The position numbers and the translations under genes were made by a program. A stretch of DNA of 64,000 nucleotides. Origin: JAJXWB01 sp037044955. GTDB lineage: Bacteria; Pseudomonadota; Alphaproteobacteria; Rhizobiales; Beijerinckiaceae. The notes beneath the pieces are model-generated. The model was not told the DNA's origin and did not search any database. It saw only the letters and a list, made by a program, of their open reading frames with translations. This document shows, one piece after another, positions 17,201 through 26,177 of this stretch. The DNA is taken from contig JBAOHX010000004.1 of NCBI GenBank assembly GCA_037044955.1, positions 248,001 through 312,000 on the forward strand. The letters run 5' to 3'. Each line of letters opens with the position of its first letter. Within the stretch, counting starts at the first letter, position 1.

Positions 17201-19033
17201 GTGAGCGTAGTTTCCGTCATCGAGCAGCGTATCGCGGAGTTTGCGATTGCTCAGGCGCCGGCCGGCGCCGTCGAGCGCGCGCGGCTCAAGGCCTTCGTCG
17301 CCGTCCGCCTCGGGCTGTCGGCCATCCTCATGATCGCTGCGCCGGTGTGGCTGCTGGCCGTCGCGCCGCCGCCGCTCTGGCAATGCGCGGCCTTCGCCGG
17401 CCTGCTCGCGCCGGTGGCCGCCATTTTCGCGCTGTCGCGCGGCGCTTCGCTCGAAACCGCCCAGATGGCCTCGGTCGCCGGCCTGCTCGGCTTCGCCGCG
17501 GCGCTGGCCTTCGGCGGGCCGTCCTTCTCCGCGCTCGCCTTCGTCGCCGCGCTGCTCGCCGTGCTGGAAGCCGCCAGCTCCTCCAACATCCGCCTCGTGT
17601 TCGCCGCCGCCATCGCGGCCGGTTGCGGCGCGGCGGCCGCTGCGCTCGCCAGCGCCGCGCCCGCAGGCCCCGCTCTTTCGGCCTCCGCGCTTGCCGCCGT
17701 TCTCGCCGCCATGATCGCCTACGCCTGCGCGCTCGGCTGGTCGATGGCCTATGTCGGCGCTGTCGCCATGTACGGCGAGCGTCGCGAAACCCTGCGCCAC
17801 GAGGCGCTCGCCCAGACCATCGGCGATCTCGTGCTGCGCCAGGACCGCGACGGCTCGGTCGTCTACGCGAGCAACGAATCCTTCGCGCTGTTCGGCCTTT
17901 CGCCGCGCGAACTGATGGGGCGCGGCCTGTTCGAGCGCATCCACGTCGCCGATCGCCCGGCCTTCCTCAGCGCCATCGCCGACGCGCTCGCCGGCGACGC
18001 CACCGCGATCTGCCAGGTTCGCCTGCGTCGCGGCGCGCTGAACGAAAAGGACGCCGCCTTCGCCGAGCCGAATTTCGCGTGGATCGAGCTGCGCGCGCAC
18101 AACCTGCCGCAGGAACGCCGCGCCAGCGATCCCCACGATCACGCCGCCGTCGTCACGATCGTTCGCGACGTGACGCGCGCCCGTCAGGCCGAGGAAGACA
18201 TCATCCACGCGCGCGAGAACGCGGAACAGGCCAACATCTGGAAGGACCGCTTCCTCGCCAACGTCAGCCACGAATTGCGCACGCCGCTGAACGCCATCAT
18301 CGGCTTCGCCGAAATCCTGACCAACGAGGACATCGTCCCGACCGATCCCGCGCGCCGCAAGGAATATGCGCAGATCATCCATTCGTCCGGCCATCATCTG
18401 CTCGAAGTCGTCAATTCGATCCTCGACGTCTCCAAGATCGACGCCGGCTCGTTCGACATCGTGACAGAGCCCTTCGCCCTGCCGCCGCTGCTCGACCAGT
18501 GCTGCGACATGATCGGGCTGAAGGCGACGCAGGCCAATGTCGAGGTCGTGCGCGAATATTCGCGCGGCATGGACGAGATCGTCGCCGACAAGCGCGCCTG
18601 CAAGCAGATCGTCATCAACCTGATGTCGAACGCGGTGAAGTTCACGCCGTCGGGCGGCCGCGTGACGCTGAGCGCTCGACCCGAAGGCAACAGCTTCGTC
18701 GTGAGCGTTTCCGACACCGGCATCGGCATCGCCGCCAAGGATCTGAGCCACATCGGCGATCCCTTCTTCCAGGCGCACAATTCCACGACGCGCCCTTACG
18801 AGGGCACGGGCCTCGGCCTCTCGCTGGTGCGCGGCCTCGTCGGCCTGCATGGCGGCGCGATCTCGGTGGAGAGCGCGGTGGGGCAGGGCACGACGGTCAC
18901 CGTTCGGCTGCCGGCGCATTGCGTGACGGCGCAGGGCGGCTCGCGGCTCGCCAAGATCGAGACATTCGCGCGGCGCGGCGGCGCGCCTGCGCTCGACGTT
19001 GCACATCCGGAAATGGTGAAGAAAATTGCGTAA
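17201..19033 (+). CDS. PAS-domain sensor histidine kinase (DivJ/PleC-like)
   Basis: A ~610-residue membrane histidine kinase. The N-terminal ~190 residues contain about six hydrophobic segments, followed by a PAS domain (IGDLVLRQDRDGSVVYASNESFALFG), a HisKA domain with the H-box FLANVSHELRTPLNAIIGFAEIL, and an ATPase domain with N-box INLMSNAVKFTPSGG, G1 VSDTGIGIAAKD and G2 GTGLGLSLVRGL. The H-box and layout resemble DivJ/PleC, which act on DivK in the CtrA phosphorelay. GTG after AGGGGG was chosen; another in-frame GTG lies two codons upstream. Upstream CtrA-like boxes would form a feedback link if functional. DivJ identity is a guess. Confidence 0.8.
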   Translation: MSVVSVIEQRIAEFAIAQAPAGAVERARLKAFVAVRLGLSAILMIAAPVWLLAVAPPPLWQCAAFAGLLAPVAAIFALSRGASLETAQMASVAGLLGFAAALAFGGPSFSALAFVAALLAVLEAASSSNIRLVFAAAIAAGCGAAAAALASAAPAGPALSASALAAVLAAMIAYACALGWSMAYVGAVAMYGERRETLRHEALAQTIGDLVLRQDRDGSVVYASNESFALFGLSPRELMGRGLFERIHVADRPAFLSAIADALAGDATAICQVRLRRGALNEKDAAFAEPNFAWIELRAHNLPQERRASDPHDHAAVVTIVRDVTRARQAEEDIIHARENAEQANIWKDRFLANVSHELRTPLNAIIGFAEILTNEDIVPTDPARRKEYAQIIHSSGHHLLEVVNSILDVSKIDAGSFDIVTEPFALPPLLDQCCDMIGLKATQANVEVVREYSRGMDEIVADKRACKQIVINLMSNAVKFTPSGGRVTLSARPEGNSFVVSVSDTGIGIAAKDLSHIGDPFFQAHNSTTRPYEGTGLGLSLVRGLVGLHGGAISVESAVGQGTTVTVRLPAHCVTAQGGSRLAKIETFARRGGAPALDVAHPEMVKKIA

Positions 19034-19805
19034 GGCTGCGCGGAAAGAACTCGACTTCGATCTGGACTACGACGACGACGCGCCGGCCGAGACGCGCAAG
19101 CCGAAGCGCGCGCGCATTTCCGCGACGCGTATCGGCCTGTTCGGGCTCGGCGCGCTGTCTCTCGCCATCGTCGTGAACGCGACTTTCCTTCAGGACCAGC
19201 GCCGCTCGGCGCCTTTGTTCAAGATCACGCTCGCCGAGCCTGAAACGAAATCGATTCAGCCGCCCCAGGCCCAGTCGCTCCAGCCGCTGCCGCCGGCCCG
19301 CGTCGTCGAGGCCGCGCCGCAGCCGGCCGCGAAGATCGCGCCGCCCGAAGCGCCGCGCGCCACGAGCGCGACGAAGGTCGACCTCATCGCGCGCGAAATC
19401 GGGCGCGGCGATCCGATCGCCCGCGAGATCGCGCGCGCCGAGACGCCCGCGCCGCGTGTCGAAAAACCCGCGCCCGCCGAAAAGCCCGCCATCGCCGAAA
19501 AGCAGCAGCGCTCCGCCTCGCCGCGCGCCGAGCCGCGCCGCAACGACGCGATCGCCGGCCTCATCGAGAAGTCGGGCGTCTCATCGTCGAAACAGACGCG
19601 CGAGCCCGACTCGTCCGACGTGCTCGCCGCGCAGCGCGCGCTGCAGCGCCTCGGCTTCGTCATTCGCCCGAGCGGCGTGTTCGACGCCACGACGCGGCAG
19701 GCGATCGCGCAATTCGAACGCGACCGCAAGATGCCGGCGCGCGGCGAGCTGACGCCGGCGGTCAGGCGCGAACTCGCCCGTCTTTCCTCGGGCGAGGCGC
19801 AATGA
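19026..19805 (+). CDS. Membrane-anchored peptidoglycan-binding domain protein
   Basis: A 259-residue protein overlapping the kinase stop by eight bases, starting at TTG. A basic N-terminal region (RKPKRARIS) precedes one transmembrane helix (about residues 37-53). A long Pro/Ala/Glu-rich spacer follows, and the last ~65 residues form a PG_binding_1 domain (AAQRALQRLGFVIRPSGVFDATTRQAIAQFERDRKMP). The arrangement suggests a periplasmic wall-binding domain tethered to the inner membrane. Co-translation with the kinase is likely given the overlap. The TTG start is inferred from that overlap and lacks a clear ribosome site. Confidence 0.75.
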   Translation: MRKAARKELDFDLDYDDDAPAETRKPKRARISATRIGLFGLGALSLAIVVNATFLQDQRRSAPLFKITLAEPETKSIQPPQAQSLQPLPPARVVEAAPQPAAKIAPPEAPRATSATKVDLIAREIGRGDPIAREIARAETPAPRVEKPAPAEKPAIAEKQQRSASPRAEPRRNDAIAGLIEKSGVSSSKQTREPDSSDVLAAQRALQRLGFVIRPSGVFDATTRQAIAQFERDRKMPARGELTPAVRRELARLSSGEAQ

Positions 19806-19806
19806 G

Positions 19807-20142
19807 GTGCGGCTGCGCGCCGACATATTCGTCGCCGCCCTGATCCGCCGCGTACAGGTCGCCGGCGCCTATGCGACCCTCAGACGTCGCGGCGCGCCGG
19901 AAGCCGGCGCGATCTTCGTGCGCGTCGACCGGCTCGACGGAACCTCCGCGCTGTTCGGGCCCGCGCCGCAAAGCGAGATCGGCGAGGACGGCGATCGCGT
20001 GTTTCATCGCATGCACAAGGAGGAGTGGATCGAAAATCCCGGCGTCGAGGATCGCCTGCGCCGCGAGATGAATTTCGATCCCGATCTCTGGATCGTCGAT
20101 ATCGAGGATCGGCAGGGCCGCGATTTTCTCAGGCCCGATTGA
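19807..20142 (+). CDS. DUF1491 family protein
   Basis: A 111-residue cytosolic protein that starts at GTG almost directly after the peptidoglycan-binding gene. The family pattern is clear: LRADIFVAALIRRVQVAGAYATLRRRGAPEAGAIFVRVDRLDG, then DRVFHRMHKEEW and the C-terminal FDPDLWIVDIEDRQGRDFL. DUF1491 is restricted to alphaproteobacteria and has no known function. It ends convergently with the DUF2336 gene, overlapping it by 14 bases. Confidence 0.88.
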   Translation: MRLRADIFVAALIRRVQVAGAYATLRRRGAPEAGAIFVRVDRLDGTSALFGPAPQSEIGEDGDRVFHRMHKEEWIENPGVEDRLRREMNFDPDLWIVDIEDRQGRDFLRPD

Positions 20143-21223
20143 ACGTCCGTATCGTCGCCGTCTCTCCGTGCGCCGCGCCCTTGCCATCCTGCGTCCGCGC
20201 CGCGGTCGCGCGCGCGAATTCGCCCGCCGCCGCTTGCTGCCGTGCGGGGATGAGCGACGCGATGACGGCGCAGGCGGCTTTCGGCGGCGCCTGCAACGCA
20301 AGGCGCAGGCCCGACATGGGATCGGCGAGCGCGGCGGCGAGATCGCGGCGCAGCGTGAGCAGAGGCCGCTCGCTTTCCGTCGCCGCAAGCCCCATGGCGG
20401 CGAAGAACAGGCCGATGGGTTCGCCGCTTTCGTCCAGCGCCAGACGCTCCACGGTCGCGCGGCCGACGCGCAGCGCGCGCGCGAGGATCGAGCAGAACCG
20501 CGCGCCGTCGCCGGCTTCCGCCGCCGCGAGCGCGTCCAGACGCGCGGCGTCGAACGCGCCGACGAGATTGTCGTCGGCGGACATGGCGCGTCGCGCCGCG
20601 TCGAGCAGAATGCGGCGTCGCGCCGCTGCGTCGGCGGAGAGAAACAGCGCGCTCCGGTCGAGCGCGGCCTCGTCGCGCGCCAGCAGCAGGCGGCCGAGTT
20701 CGACATCGACGCGCGCGCGTTGCGTCAGCGCGATCAGCGCGCCGCGATCGATCGCCACGGCGCTGTTGCCGGCGAGCGCGCGCAACACGTCCGCCTCCAG
20801 TCGACGCGCCAGCGCGCCGACGACCGTCCTGTCGATGTCCTGCCGCGCGGCGATCGCGGCGGCCTCGCATGCCGCGCCCGTCGCGGCGCGGTCGAGCAGC
20901 AGTCGCGCGGGCAAGGCCGGCGCGGCGGCGAGGATGAAGGTCGCGATCCCGGGGCCGAGCGCGATCAGCCCGGAAAGCACGCTGGCCGGCGCGGCGCCGC
21001 AGGGCGCGAGCCGCTCGGCGACGCGCAATGCGGTCGGCGCGTCGAGATGCGAGAGCGCGCCGAGCATGAACTCTTCGTAGCGCGCGCAAGACGCCGCGTC
21101 GGGCGCGTCGATGGAGACGAAGCGATCCGTCGCCACGCGCGCGGCGACGCCCTCGAAGTCCAGGGACTGCGCCCGGCCGGCGGCTGTGAGCGCCTTCAGG
21201 CGCTTCCGCAACGTCTCGTCCAT
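20129..21223 (-). CDS. DUF2336 domain protein
   Basis: A 364-residue all-helical protein rich in Ala and Arg. The DUF2336 region covers most of it, with HEAT-like helical pairs (DRFVSIDAPDAASCARYEEFMLGAL, IDRTVVGALARRLEADVLRALAGN, RAMSADDNLVGAFDAARLDALAA). Such proteins are common in alphaproteobacteria, sometimes next to PAS or response-regulator genes; the role is unknown. The ATG used begins MDETLRKRLKAL; an in-frame GTG 20 codons upstream would add a leader without resemblance to the family. Confidence 0.8.
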   Translation of the reverse strand: MDETLRKRLKALTAAGRAQSLDFEGVAARVATDRFVSIDAPDAASCARYEEFMLGALSHLDAPTALRVAERLAPCGAAPASVLSGLIALGPGIATFILAAAPALPARLLLDRAATGAACEAAAIAARQDIDRTVVGALARRLEADVLRALAGNSAVAIDRGALIALTQRARVDVELGRLLLARDEAALDRSALFLSADAAARRRILLDAARRAMSADDNLVGAFDAARLDALAAAEAGDGARFCSILARALRVGRATVERLALDESGEPIGLFFAAMGLAATESERPLLTLRRDLAAALADPMSGLRLALQAPPKAACAVIASLIPARQQAAAGEFARATAARTQDGKGAAHGETATIRTFNRA

Positions 21224-21363
21224 TGTGTTGCACGCCTGCGTCAGCGATGATGGATTCCACAATTGAATCGCATCCGTTGACACAAAGTTAACTATCGCGA
21301 ATCGACACTTGCGGGCAGGCGCGCTTCCGGCCGATTTTCATGGCGCGCGTCGGAGACGAAGAA

Positions 21364-21573
21364 ATGGCCGAGATCCTTATTTTCCGGGCGCGGCCCCGCA
21401 GCGAACACGAGGTCGGCGCGCGTTACGCCGAACCCGCAAAGATTCTTTTTTTCACTGGCGTCCGTTACATGCGCATGGACGAGGACGACGCGCCGCAGAT
21501 TGCTGTCGGCAAGTCGCCGCGCCGCGCCGGCAAGCCGACAACGCCGCGTCGCCCGCCGCGCAAGCGGGCCTGA
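21364..21573 (+). CDS. Small basic protein of unknown function
   Basis: A 69-residue protein beginning MAEILIFRARPRSEHEVG, preceded by GGAGACGAAG as ribosome site. A KILFFTGVRYMRMDED segment in the middle and a strongly basic C-terminus (KSPRRAGKPTTPRRPPRKR) are the only visible traits. Small proteins with this basic tail occur in Hyphomicrobiales, but none has an assigned role known to me. Its stop lies inside the first copy of a 31-bp tandem duplication shared with the neighbouring gene end. Confidence 0.55.
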   Translation: MAEILIFRARPRSEHEVGARYAEPAKILFFTGVRYMRMDEDDAPQIAVGKSPRRAGKPTTPRRPPRKRA

Positions 21574-21630
21574 CCCGTTTTACTCGCGTTCGGTCTGGCC
21601 CTGACGCGATTTACTCGCGTTCGGTCTGGC
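21569..21630. repeat. 31-bp tandem duplication at a gene 3' end
   Basis: Two adjacent 31-base copies (21569-21599 and 21600-21630) share ACTCGCGTTCGGTCTGGC and differ at two positions. The second copy encodes the last residues of the minus-strand DUF1254-like protein (CQTERE then stop); the first copy repeats that gene end outside the reading frame and includes the end of the small plus-strand gene. Confidence 0.85.
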
Positions 21631-22174
21631 AGAGAACGGCTGTCGCCGCCTGGCGCGCAGCGGGACGGCCGCCGGGCTGTTCGATCAGCGCGCGCACCAG
21701 CACGAAGCCCGTCTGTGTCGGCGGCGTGAGGCGCAGCTCCTGCGGCGTCTGGTCTTCCGGATCGCTCGCTTCGACCGTGTCGAGCTGACGCGGCGTCAGC
21801 AGCCGCACGTCGATGCGTCCGCGCAGCGCCGCACGATCCGTCGTCGAATAGAAGATGCGGCCGGTGCGGTCGTGGAAGGAGATCGCGACCAGCGCGTCCG
21901 CGGTCACGTTGGAGCGCACGCGCGTCGCGCCGAGATCGAGGTCGTAGTGGCAGACCGAATATTCCGCCTGCTGGTCCTGATAGGGCATGGATTGCGCGAC
22001 GCTCGCGTCGGGCAGCGCGCTCACGCCGCGCGCCTGTCCGCCCAGGCGCGCATAGGCGTCGTTCTGCGCGAAGCTCGGCATCAGCAGCACCGAGGAAATA
22101 TGCACGATGCCGGCGAGGAACAGCGCGCCGAGCGCCCACGGCAGCACGATGGGGCCGCGTTCGCGCGGGCTCAC
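21611..22174 (-). CDS. DUF1254-like membrane-anchored protein
   Basis: A 187-residue protein starting at GTG that overlaps the stop of the DUF1214 gene (GTGA). One N-terminal transmembrane helix (PIVLPWALGALFLAGIVHISSVLLMP) is followed by a periplasmic domain with CHYDLDLGATRVRSNVTADALVAISFHDRTGRIFYSTTDRAALRG. DUF1254 and DUF1214 proteins are regularly paired, and this gene follows a DUF1214 gene, supporting the assignment. The last residues are duplicated just downstream as a 31-bp repeat. Function unknown, possibly envelope-related given the PBP1A gene upstream. Confidence 0.7.
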   Translation of the reverse strand: MSPRERGPIVLPWALGALFLAGIVHISSVLLMPSFAQNDAYARLGGQARGVSALPDASVAQSMPYQDQQAEYSVCHYDLDLGATRVRSNVTADALVAISFHDRTGRIFYSTTDRAALRGRIDVRLLTPRQLDTVEASDPEDQTPQELRLTPPTQTGFVLVRALIEQPGGRPAARQAATAVLCQTERE

Positions 22175-22794
22175 CGGCAGGCTCCGCGCGTGATCGACAG
22201 GAGCTTCAGTCCCTCGAGCGACGTCTGCGTCGGGCTGACGTTGGTGTCGTAGAGATTGAGCGTGATCGCGAAGGGCGCGCCTGTCGGCGTCGACAGCCAG
22301 TTGCCGGCGCGCGCCGATGGCGCGATGACGATTTCGAAATCGCCCTTCGCCGAGCGCAGCAACTGGTCTGACGACAGCGACCTGCGGCCGGGTCCCGGCG
22401 CCAGCAGCCGCCCCTCGGGCGTGAAGAGGTTGAGCGTCCAAAGGCGCGCGACCGGCGGCGAGCCGGCGAGCGTGTATTCGCAGGCGCCGTCGAGCGGGCG
22501 GCCTTCGTCGTCGGTCGCGGCGAAGAAGGAGAGGCCTTCGCCGTTGCCGAGCGGCGTCGCCGCCTGCCGCGCGATGATCGCGCGCGCATAGGGATCGGCG
22601 TCCGCCGAACCCGCCTTCGGCCACGAGGTCCAGGGCCCCGAATGCGCCGACCCGAACGGGAAGGCGCCGAAGGTCGCGACAAAGGTGGCGGCAAGCCCGA
22701 GACCGACGCCGACAAGACCGGCGATGGCCGACTTCGCATAGGCGCCCAGGCGTGAGCGAGTCTCATCGGCGCTGTGGAAATGCGCGACGCTCAT
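22171..22794 (-). CDS. DUF1214 domain protein
   Basis: A 207-residue protein with one transmembrane helix (about residues 21-45) and a periplasmic DUF1214 domain (GPWTSWPKAGSADADPYARAIIARQAATPLGNGEG; LNLYDTNVSPTQTSLEGLKLLSI). The start MSVAHFHSADETRSR gives the usual short cytosolic tail. Six bases separate it from the end of the PBP1A gene and it overlaps the DUF1254-like gene, so the three appear to be one operon. The conserved N-terminal aromatic and Asp-Pro-Tyr motif is as expected; biochemical role not established. Confidence 0.82.
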   Translation of the reverse strand: MSVAHFHSADETRSRLGAYAKSAIAGLVGVGLGLAATFVATFGAFPFGSAHSGPWTSWPKAGSADADPYARAIIARQAATPLGNGEGLSFFAATDDEGRPLDGACEYTLAGSPPVARLWTLNLFTPEGRLLAPGPGRRSLSSDQLLRSAKGDFEIVIAPSARAGNWLSTPTGAPFAITLNLYDTNVSPTQTSLEGLKLLSITRGACR

Positions 22795-22800
22795 GCAGCG

Positions 22801-25036
22801 CTACTCGCTCGCGCCCACGGCGCGGAAGCGGCGCGCGTCGTCGGGGCGGCCGAGCTCGGCGCGTCGACCGTCGGCGGCGCGGAACAGGCGCTGCACGGCG
22901 CCCAGCGCCTCGTCGGTCTGGCGCGAGAGCGTGGAAGGCGCGGTCACGACGAAACCGTCCGGCCCCTTGGTCCCGACGGCGGGCGCTGCCTGGGCCACGG
23001 GCGTCGCGCTCGGCAGGGGAACGCCGGGCAGGGGCTTCGGCTCGAGCCCGCGATGGGCGAACAGCATGACGTCGTGCCACGTCTGCGCCGGCAGAGAGCC
23101 GCCGGTCATGTTGGCCATCGGCGTGTCGTCGTCGTTGCCGTACCACACGCAGCCGGCGAGCGCGGCGGTGAAGCCGCAGAACCAGGCGTCCTTGTAGCCG
23201 TTCGTCGTGCCGGTCTTGCCGCCCTGCGCGAAGCCGAGCCCGAGTTCGGCGCGTCGCGCGGTGCCGGCCTGCACGACCTGCGTCAGCATGGTGTTGAGTT
23301 CCGCGATCTTGTTTTCAGGGATCGCCTGCACGGGCTTCTGGCCGTCGTCTTCGAAGCGGTAGATGACATCGCCCTTGCTGTTGCGGATGTCGACCGCCGC
23401 ATGGAGGCGAGATGCGCTTGCCGCCGTTGGCGAAGGCGGCATAGGCGGCCGAATGCTCGATGACCGTCACTTCGTCCGCGCCGATCGGCATGGACACGGT
23501 GTCGATCAGCGGCGCGGTGATGCCCAGCCGGCGCGCGACGTCGGTGATCTTGGCGCGGCCTTCCTTGGCCGCCTGGAACTGGCCCTTCTTCTGGTCGCCG
23601 ATGGCGATCGACAGTTTGACCGCGATCGTGTTGAGCGATTTCGCCAGCGCCACGGTCAGCGGCACCGAGCCCGCGAAACTGCCGCCGTAGTTTCGCGGAC
23701 ACCAATTGCCGAGGCACACCGGCCCGTCCACGACGACCGTGCTGGGATTGAATTTCCCGCTCATCAGCGCGGTGAGATAGACGTACGGCTTGAACGACGA
23801 GCCCGGCTGGCGCAGCGCGTCGGTCGCGCGATTGAACTGGCTCGCGCCGTAATCGCGCCCGCCGACGATGGCGCGCACGGCGCCGGTCGCGGGCTCGATC
23901 ACCACCATCGCCGACTGCTTGGCGTGATAGGCGCGCCCGTGTTCGCGCAATTGCTCCTCGATGGTCTCGTCCGCTTTCACCTGCACGGCCGAGTCGAGCG
24001 CGGTGCGCACCGTCAGGACGCGGTCCGGTCCGAGCTTGCCGGCGAGCGCGAGGCGTTTGACCTCCTGGAAGGCCCAGTCGAGATACCAGTCGGGCGAGTC
24101 GATGCGCTCGCGCTCCACGGGGGTCGCGGGATTGCGCAGCGCCGTGAAAATCTGGCTCTGCGTCATGAAGCCGGCGTCGACGAGATTGTTCAGCACGTCG
24201 GCCGCGCGCGCGCGCGCCGCCGGCAGGTTGACGTGCGGCGCGAATTTCGTCGGCGCCTTGAACAGGCCGGCGAGCATTGCGGCTTCGGCGAGCGTGACGT
24301 CCTTGATGGACTTGCCGAAGTAGAATTCGGCCGCCGCCTGCACGCCGAACGTGCCGCCGCCCATGTAGGCGCGGTCGAGATAGAGTTTCAGGATTTCGCG
24401 CTTGGAGAGCCGCGCCTCCAGCCACATGGCCAGAAACACTTCGCGGATCTTGCGCTCGATCGAGCGCTCGTTGTTGAGGAACAGGTTCTTGGCGAGTTGC
24501 TGCGTCAGCGTCGAGCCGCCCTGCACCACGCCGCTGGCGCGCGCATTGGCGGTGAGCGCGCGCAGCGTGCCGATCGGATCGACGCCCCAATGTTCGAAGA
24601 AGCGACGGTCCTCGGTCGCCAGCACCGCCTTGATGAGGTTGTCCGGCAAGTGGTCCAGCGCGACGGAATCGTCGTGCAGGATGCCGCGCTTGCCGACTTC
24701 CTTGCCGTAGCGGTCGAGGAAGGTGACGGCGAGGTCCTGTTTCTTCAGCCAGTCGTCCGAGGTTTCGCGGAAGGCCATCTGCGCGAAGGTGAGCGCGATG
24801 AGAAGCCCGCCGAGGCCGAGCGTCAGCGTCTCGCAGCCGAGCTCGACGCCGAGCCGCTTGAGGCCCGAGACATGGAAGCGGTCCATGAAGGCGGCGAAGC
24901 TGGCGAAACGGTCGCGCGCGCGGCGGCTGCTTTCGTAAAACCAGCTATCGACGAAGGAATTGAGCGCGAGCGCAGCCCGGCCTGCGCGCCTGCGCAAGCT
25001 GGCGAAAACGCCGCCTTGGTCCCCCTGATGCCGCAA
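22801..25036 (-). CDS. Class A penicillin-binding protein 1A, frame broken near 23400
   Basis: A bifunctional peptidoglycan glycosyltransferase/transpeptidase. After a transmembrane segment (LGGLLIALTFAQMAF), the GT51 domain shows VLATEDRRFFEHWGVDP, GGSTLTQQLAKNLFL and the third motif KREILKLYLDRAYMG. The transpeptidase domain has the active serine in RQPGSSFKPYVYL, the SLN motif in AKSLNTIAVK, and GGKTGTTNGYKD (KTGT). The frame changes once near 23395-23405: an extra C interrupts NGGKRISP-HAAVDIRNSKGD. The restored protein is ~744 residues, normal for the class, and the enzyme is too conserved for the break to be convincing biology. The TTG start is uncertain; it follows a GGGAG sequence. 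Confidence 0.85.
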
Positions 25037-25149
25037 CGTCGGTTTCTCCCGCTTAAGGCTTTCTAAACCACTTGACGCCGAGCGCAACGACGCGCAATTG
25101 CCGGATCGTGCTTTCCAGCACAATTCGTGCCCCAAGGTTCGGCGCCAGA

Positions 25150-25668
25150 ATGACGCAAATGCGACGCAAGCGCGGCGGCGCCGCCGCCGAAGAACCCTTC
25201 TGGCGCAAGCCGTTGGGCGAACTCACCCGGCGCGAATGGGAATCGCTCTGCGACGGCTGCGGGCGTTGCTGCCTCGTCAAGCTCGAGGACGAGGACACAG
25301 GCCGCATTCATTTCACCGATGTCGCCTGCAAATTGTTCGATGCCGGAACCTGCCGCTGCCGCGACTACGCCCGCCGCGCGCGCCGCGTTCACGATTGCGT
25401 GCGGCTGACGCCGGAAAACGTCGAGGAAATCCCGTGGCTGCCGCCGACCTGCGCCTACCGCCTGCGGCGCGAGGGCAAGGACTTGCCCGACTGGCACCCG
25501 CTCGTGTCGGGCGATCCCGACAGCGTGCGGCGCGCCGGCGTCTCCTGCCACGAGAAGGTCTCGGCGCTGGAAGAGGACGTCGCGATCGACGATCTCCCCG
25601 ATTTCATCGTGTCCTGGCCGGGCAAATGGCCGAAGGGCGCGGCGCGGGCGAAGGCGCGCGGCAGGTAA
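25150..25668 (+). CDS. YcgN/UPF0260 family cysteine-cluster protein
   Basis: A 172-residue protein of the UPF0260 (YcgN) family with a cysteine-rich zinc/iron-chelating type cluster. The first cysteines are in WESLCDGCGRCCLVKLEDED, then CKLFDAGTCRCRDYARR, HDCVRL and PPTCAYRLRREGKDLPDWHPLVSGD. The C-terminal SCHEKVSALEEDVAIDDLPDFIVSWP is the family signature. Length fits. It is divergent from PBP1A. Function is unknown; metal binding is inferred from the cysteines. Confidence 0.9.
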   Translation: MTQMRRKRGGAAAEEPFWRKPLGELTRREWESLCDGCGRCCLVKLEDEDTGRIHFTDVACKLFDAGTCRCRDYARRARRVHDCVRLTPENVEEIPWLPPTCAYRLRREGKDLPDWHPLVSGDPDSVRRAGVSCHEKVSALEEDVAIDDLPDFIVSWPGKWPKGAARAKARGR

Positions 25669-25747
25669 GATCGGGCTGCGGCGATGCGAGGCAGGCGCTC
25701 CGGCGTCGTCCGCGCGCTATAATGAGTTGGTCGCGGAGGTCGTTCGC

Positions 25748-26065
25748 ATGCTGAAACCAACCCTGGCCGGCTTGGCCGTGTCCGTCCTTCTGGCCGCGCC
25801 GGCCGCCGCCGAGCCGACGAGCGGGCGCAGGATCGCGCAGGACCAGTGCGCCAAATGCCACGATGTCGGCGTCGGCGCGCCGGCCCTGGGCCGCGAAGGC
25901 CCGAGCTTCGCCGAGATCGGCCGGATGCCGTCCACGACCGAATTGTCGCTCAAGGTTTTCCTGCGGTCCTCGCACAGGAACATGCCGAACCTGATCCTGA
26001 GCGACGACGAGGCCGACGCGCTCGCAGCCTATATTCTGGAGCTCGGCGGAAAAGGCCGCAGCTAG
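25748..26065 (+). CDS. Small periplasmic c-type cytochrome
   Basis: A 105-residue class I cytochrome c. A signal peptide (LKPTLAGLAVSVLLAAPAAAEP) precedes the heme-attachment motif CAKCH (about residues 34-38). The distal methionine is probably in RNMPNLILSDDEADALAAYIL near the C-terminus. It is a single-domain protein of the size used as soluble electron carriers or accessory cytochromes. No oxidase or dehydrogenase gene is adjacent; the donor and acceptor cannot be told. A strong hairpin follows the stop codon. Confidence 0.9.
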   Translation: MLKPTLAGLAVSVLLAAPAAAEPTSGRRIAQDQCAKCHDVGVGAPALGREGPSFAEIGRMPSTTELSLKVFLRSSHRNMPNLILSDDEADALAAYILELGGKGRS

Positions 26066-26112
26066 ATCAGCCTGCAATCGAGCGGAAACGCTCGATTGCA
26101 GGAAAGCTGATC
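26065..26112. terminator. Long perfect hairpin after the cytochrome gene
   Basis: A 14-bp perfect stem (CCTGCAATCGAGCG / CGCTCGATTGCAGG) closed by a GAAA tetraloop, with an outer arm GATCAG / CTGATC separated by four unpaired bases on one side. No T-tract follows, so it may be a repeat-type palindrome or transcript-stabilising hairpin rather than a classic terminator. Confidence 0.6.
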
Positions 26113-26125
26113 GGTCTCAAAGTGT

Positions 26126-26177
26126 AGAGCGCGCGTCGCGCGAAAGCCGGCATCCACTTTTTCGGCCCGCGCGCTCT
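26126..26177. repeat. Inverted repeat flanking a short spacer
   Basis: Arms AGAGCGCGCG (26126-26135) and CGCGCGCTCT (26168-26177) enclose ~32 bases. The right arm overlaps the stop of the TonB-like gene. Together with the preceding hairpin it fills the whole intergenic space and resembles a dispersed palindromic element. Confidence 0.55.
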
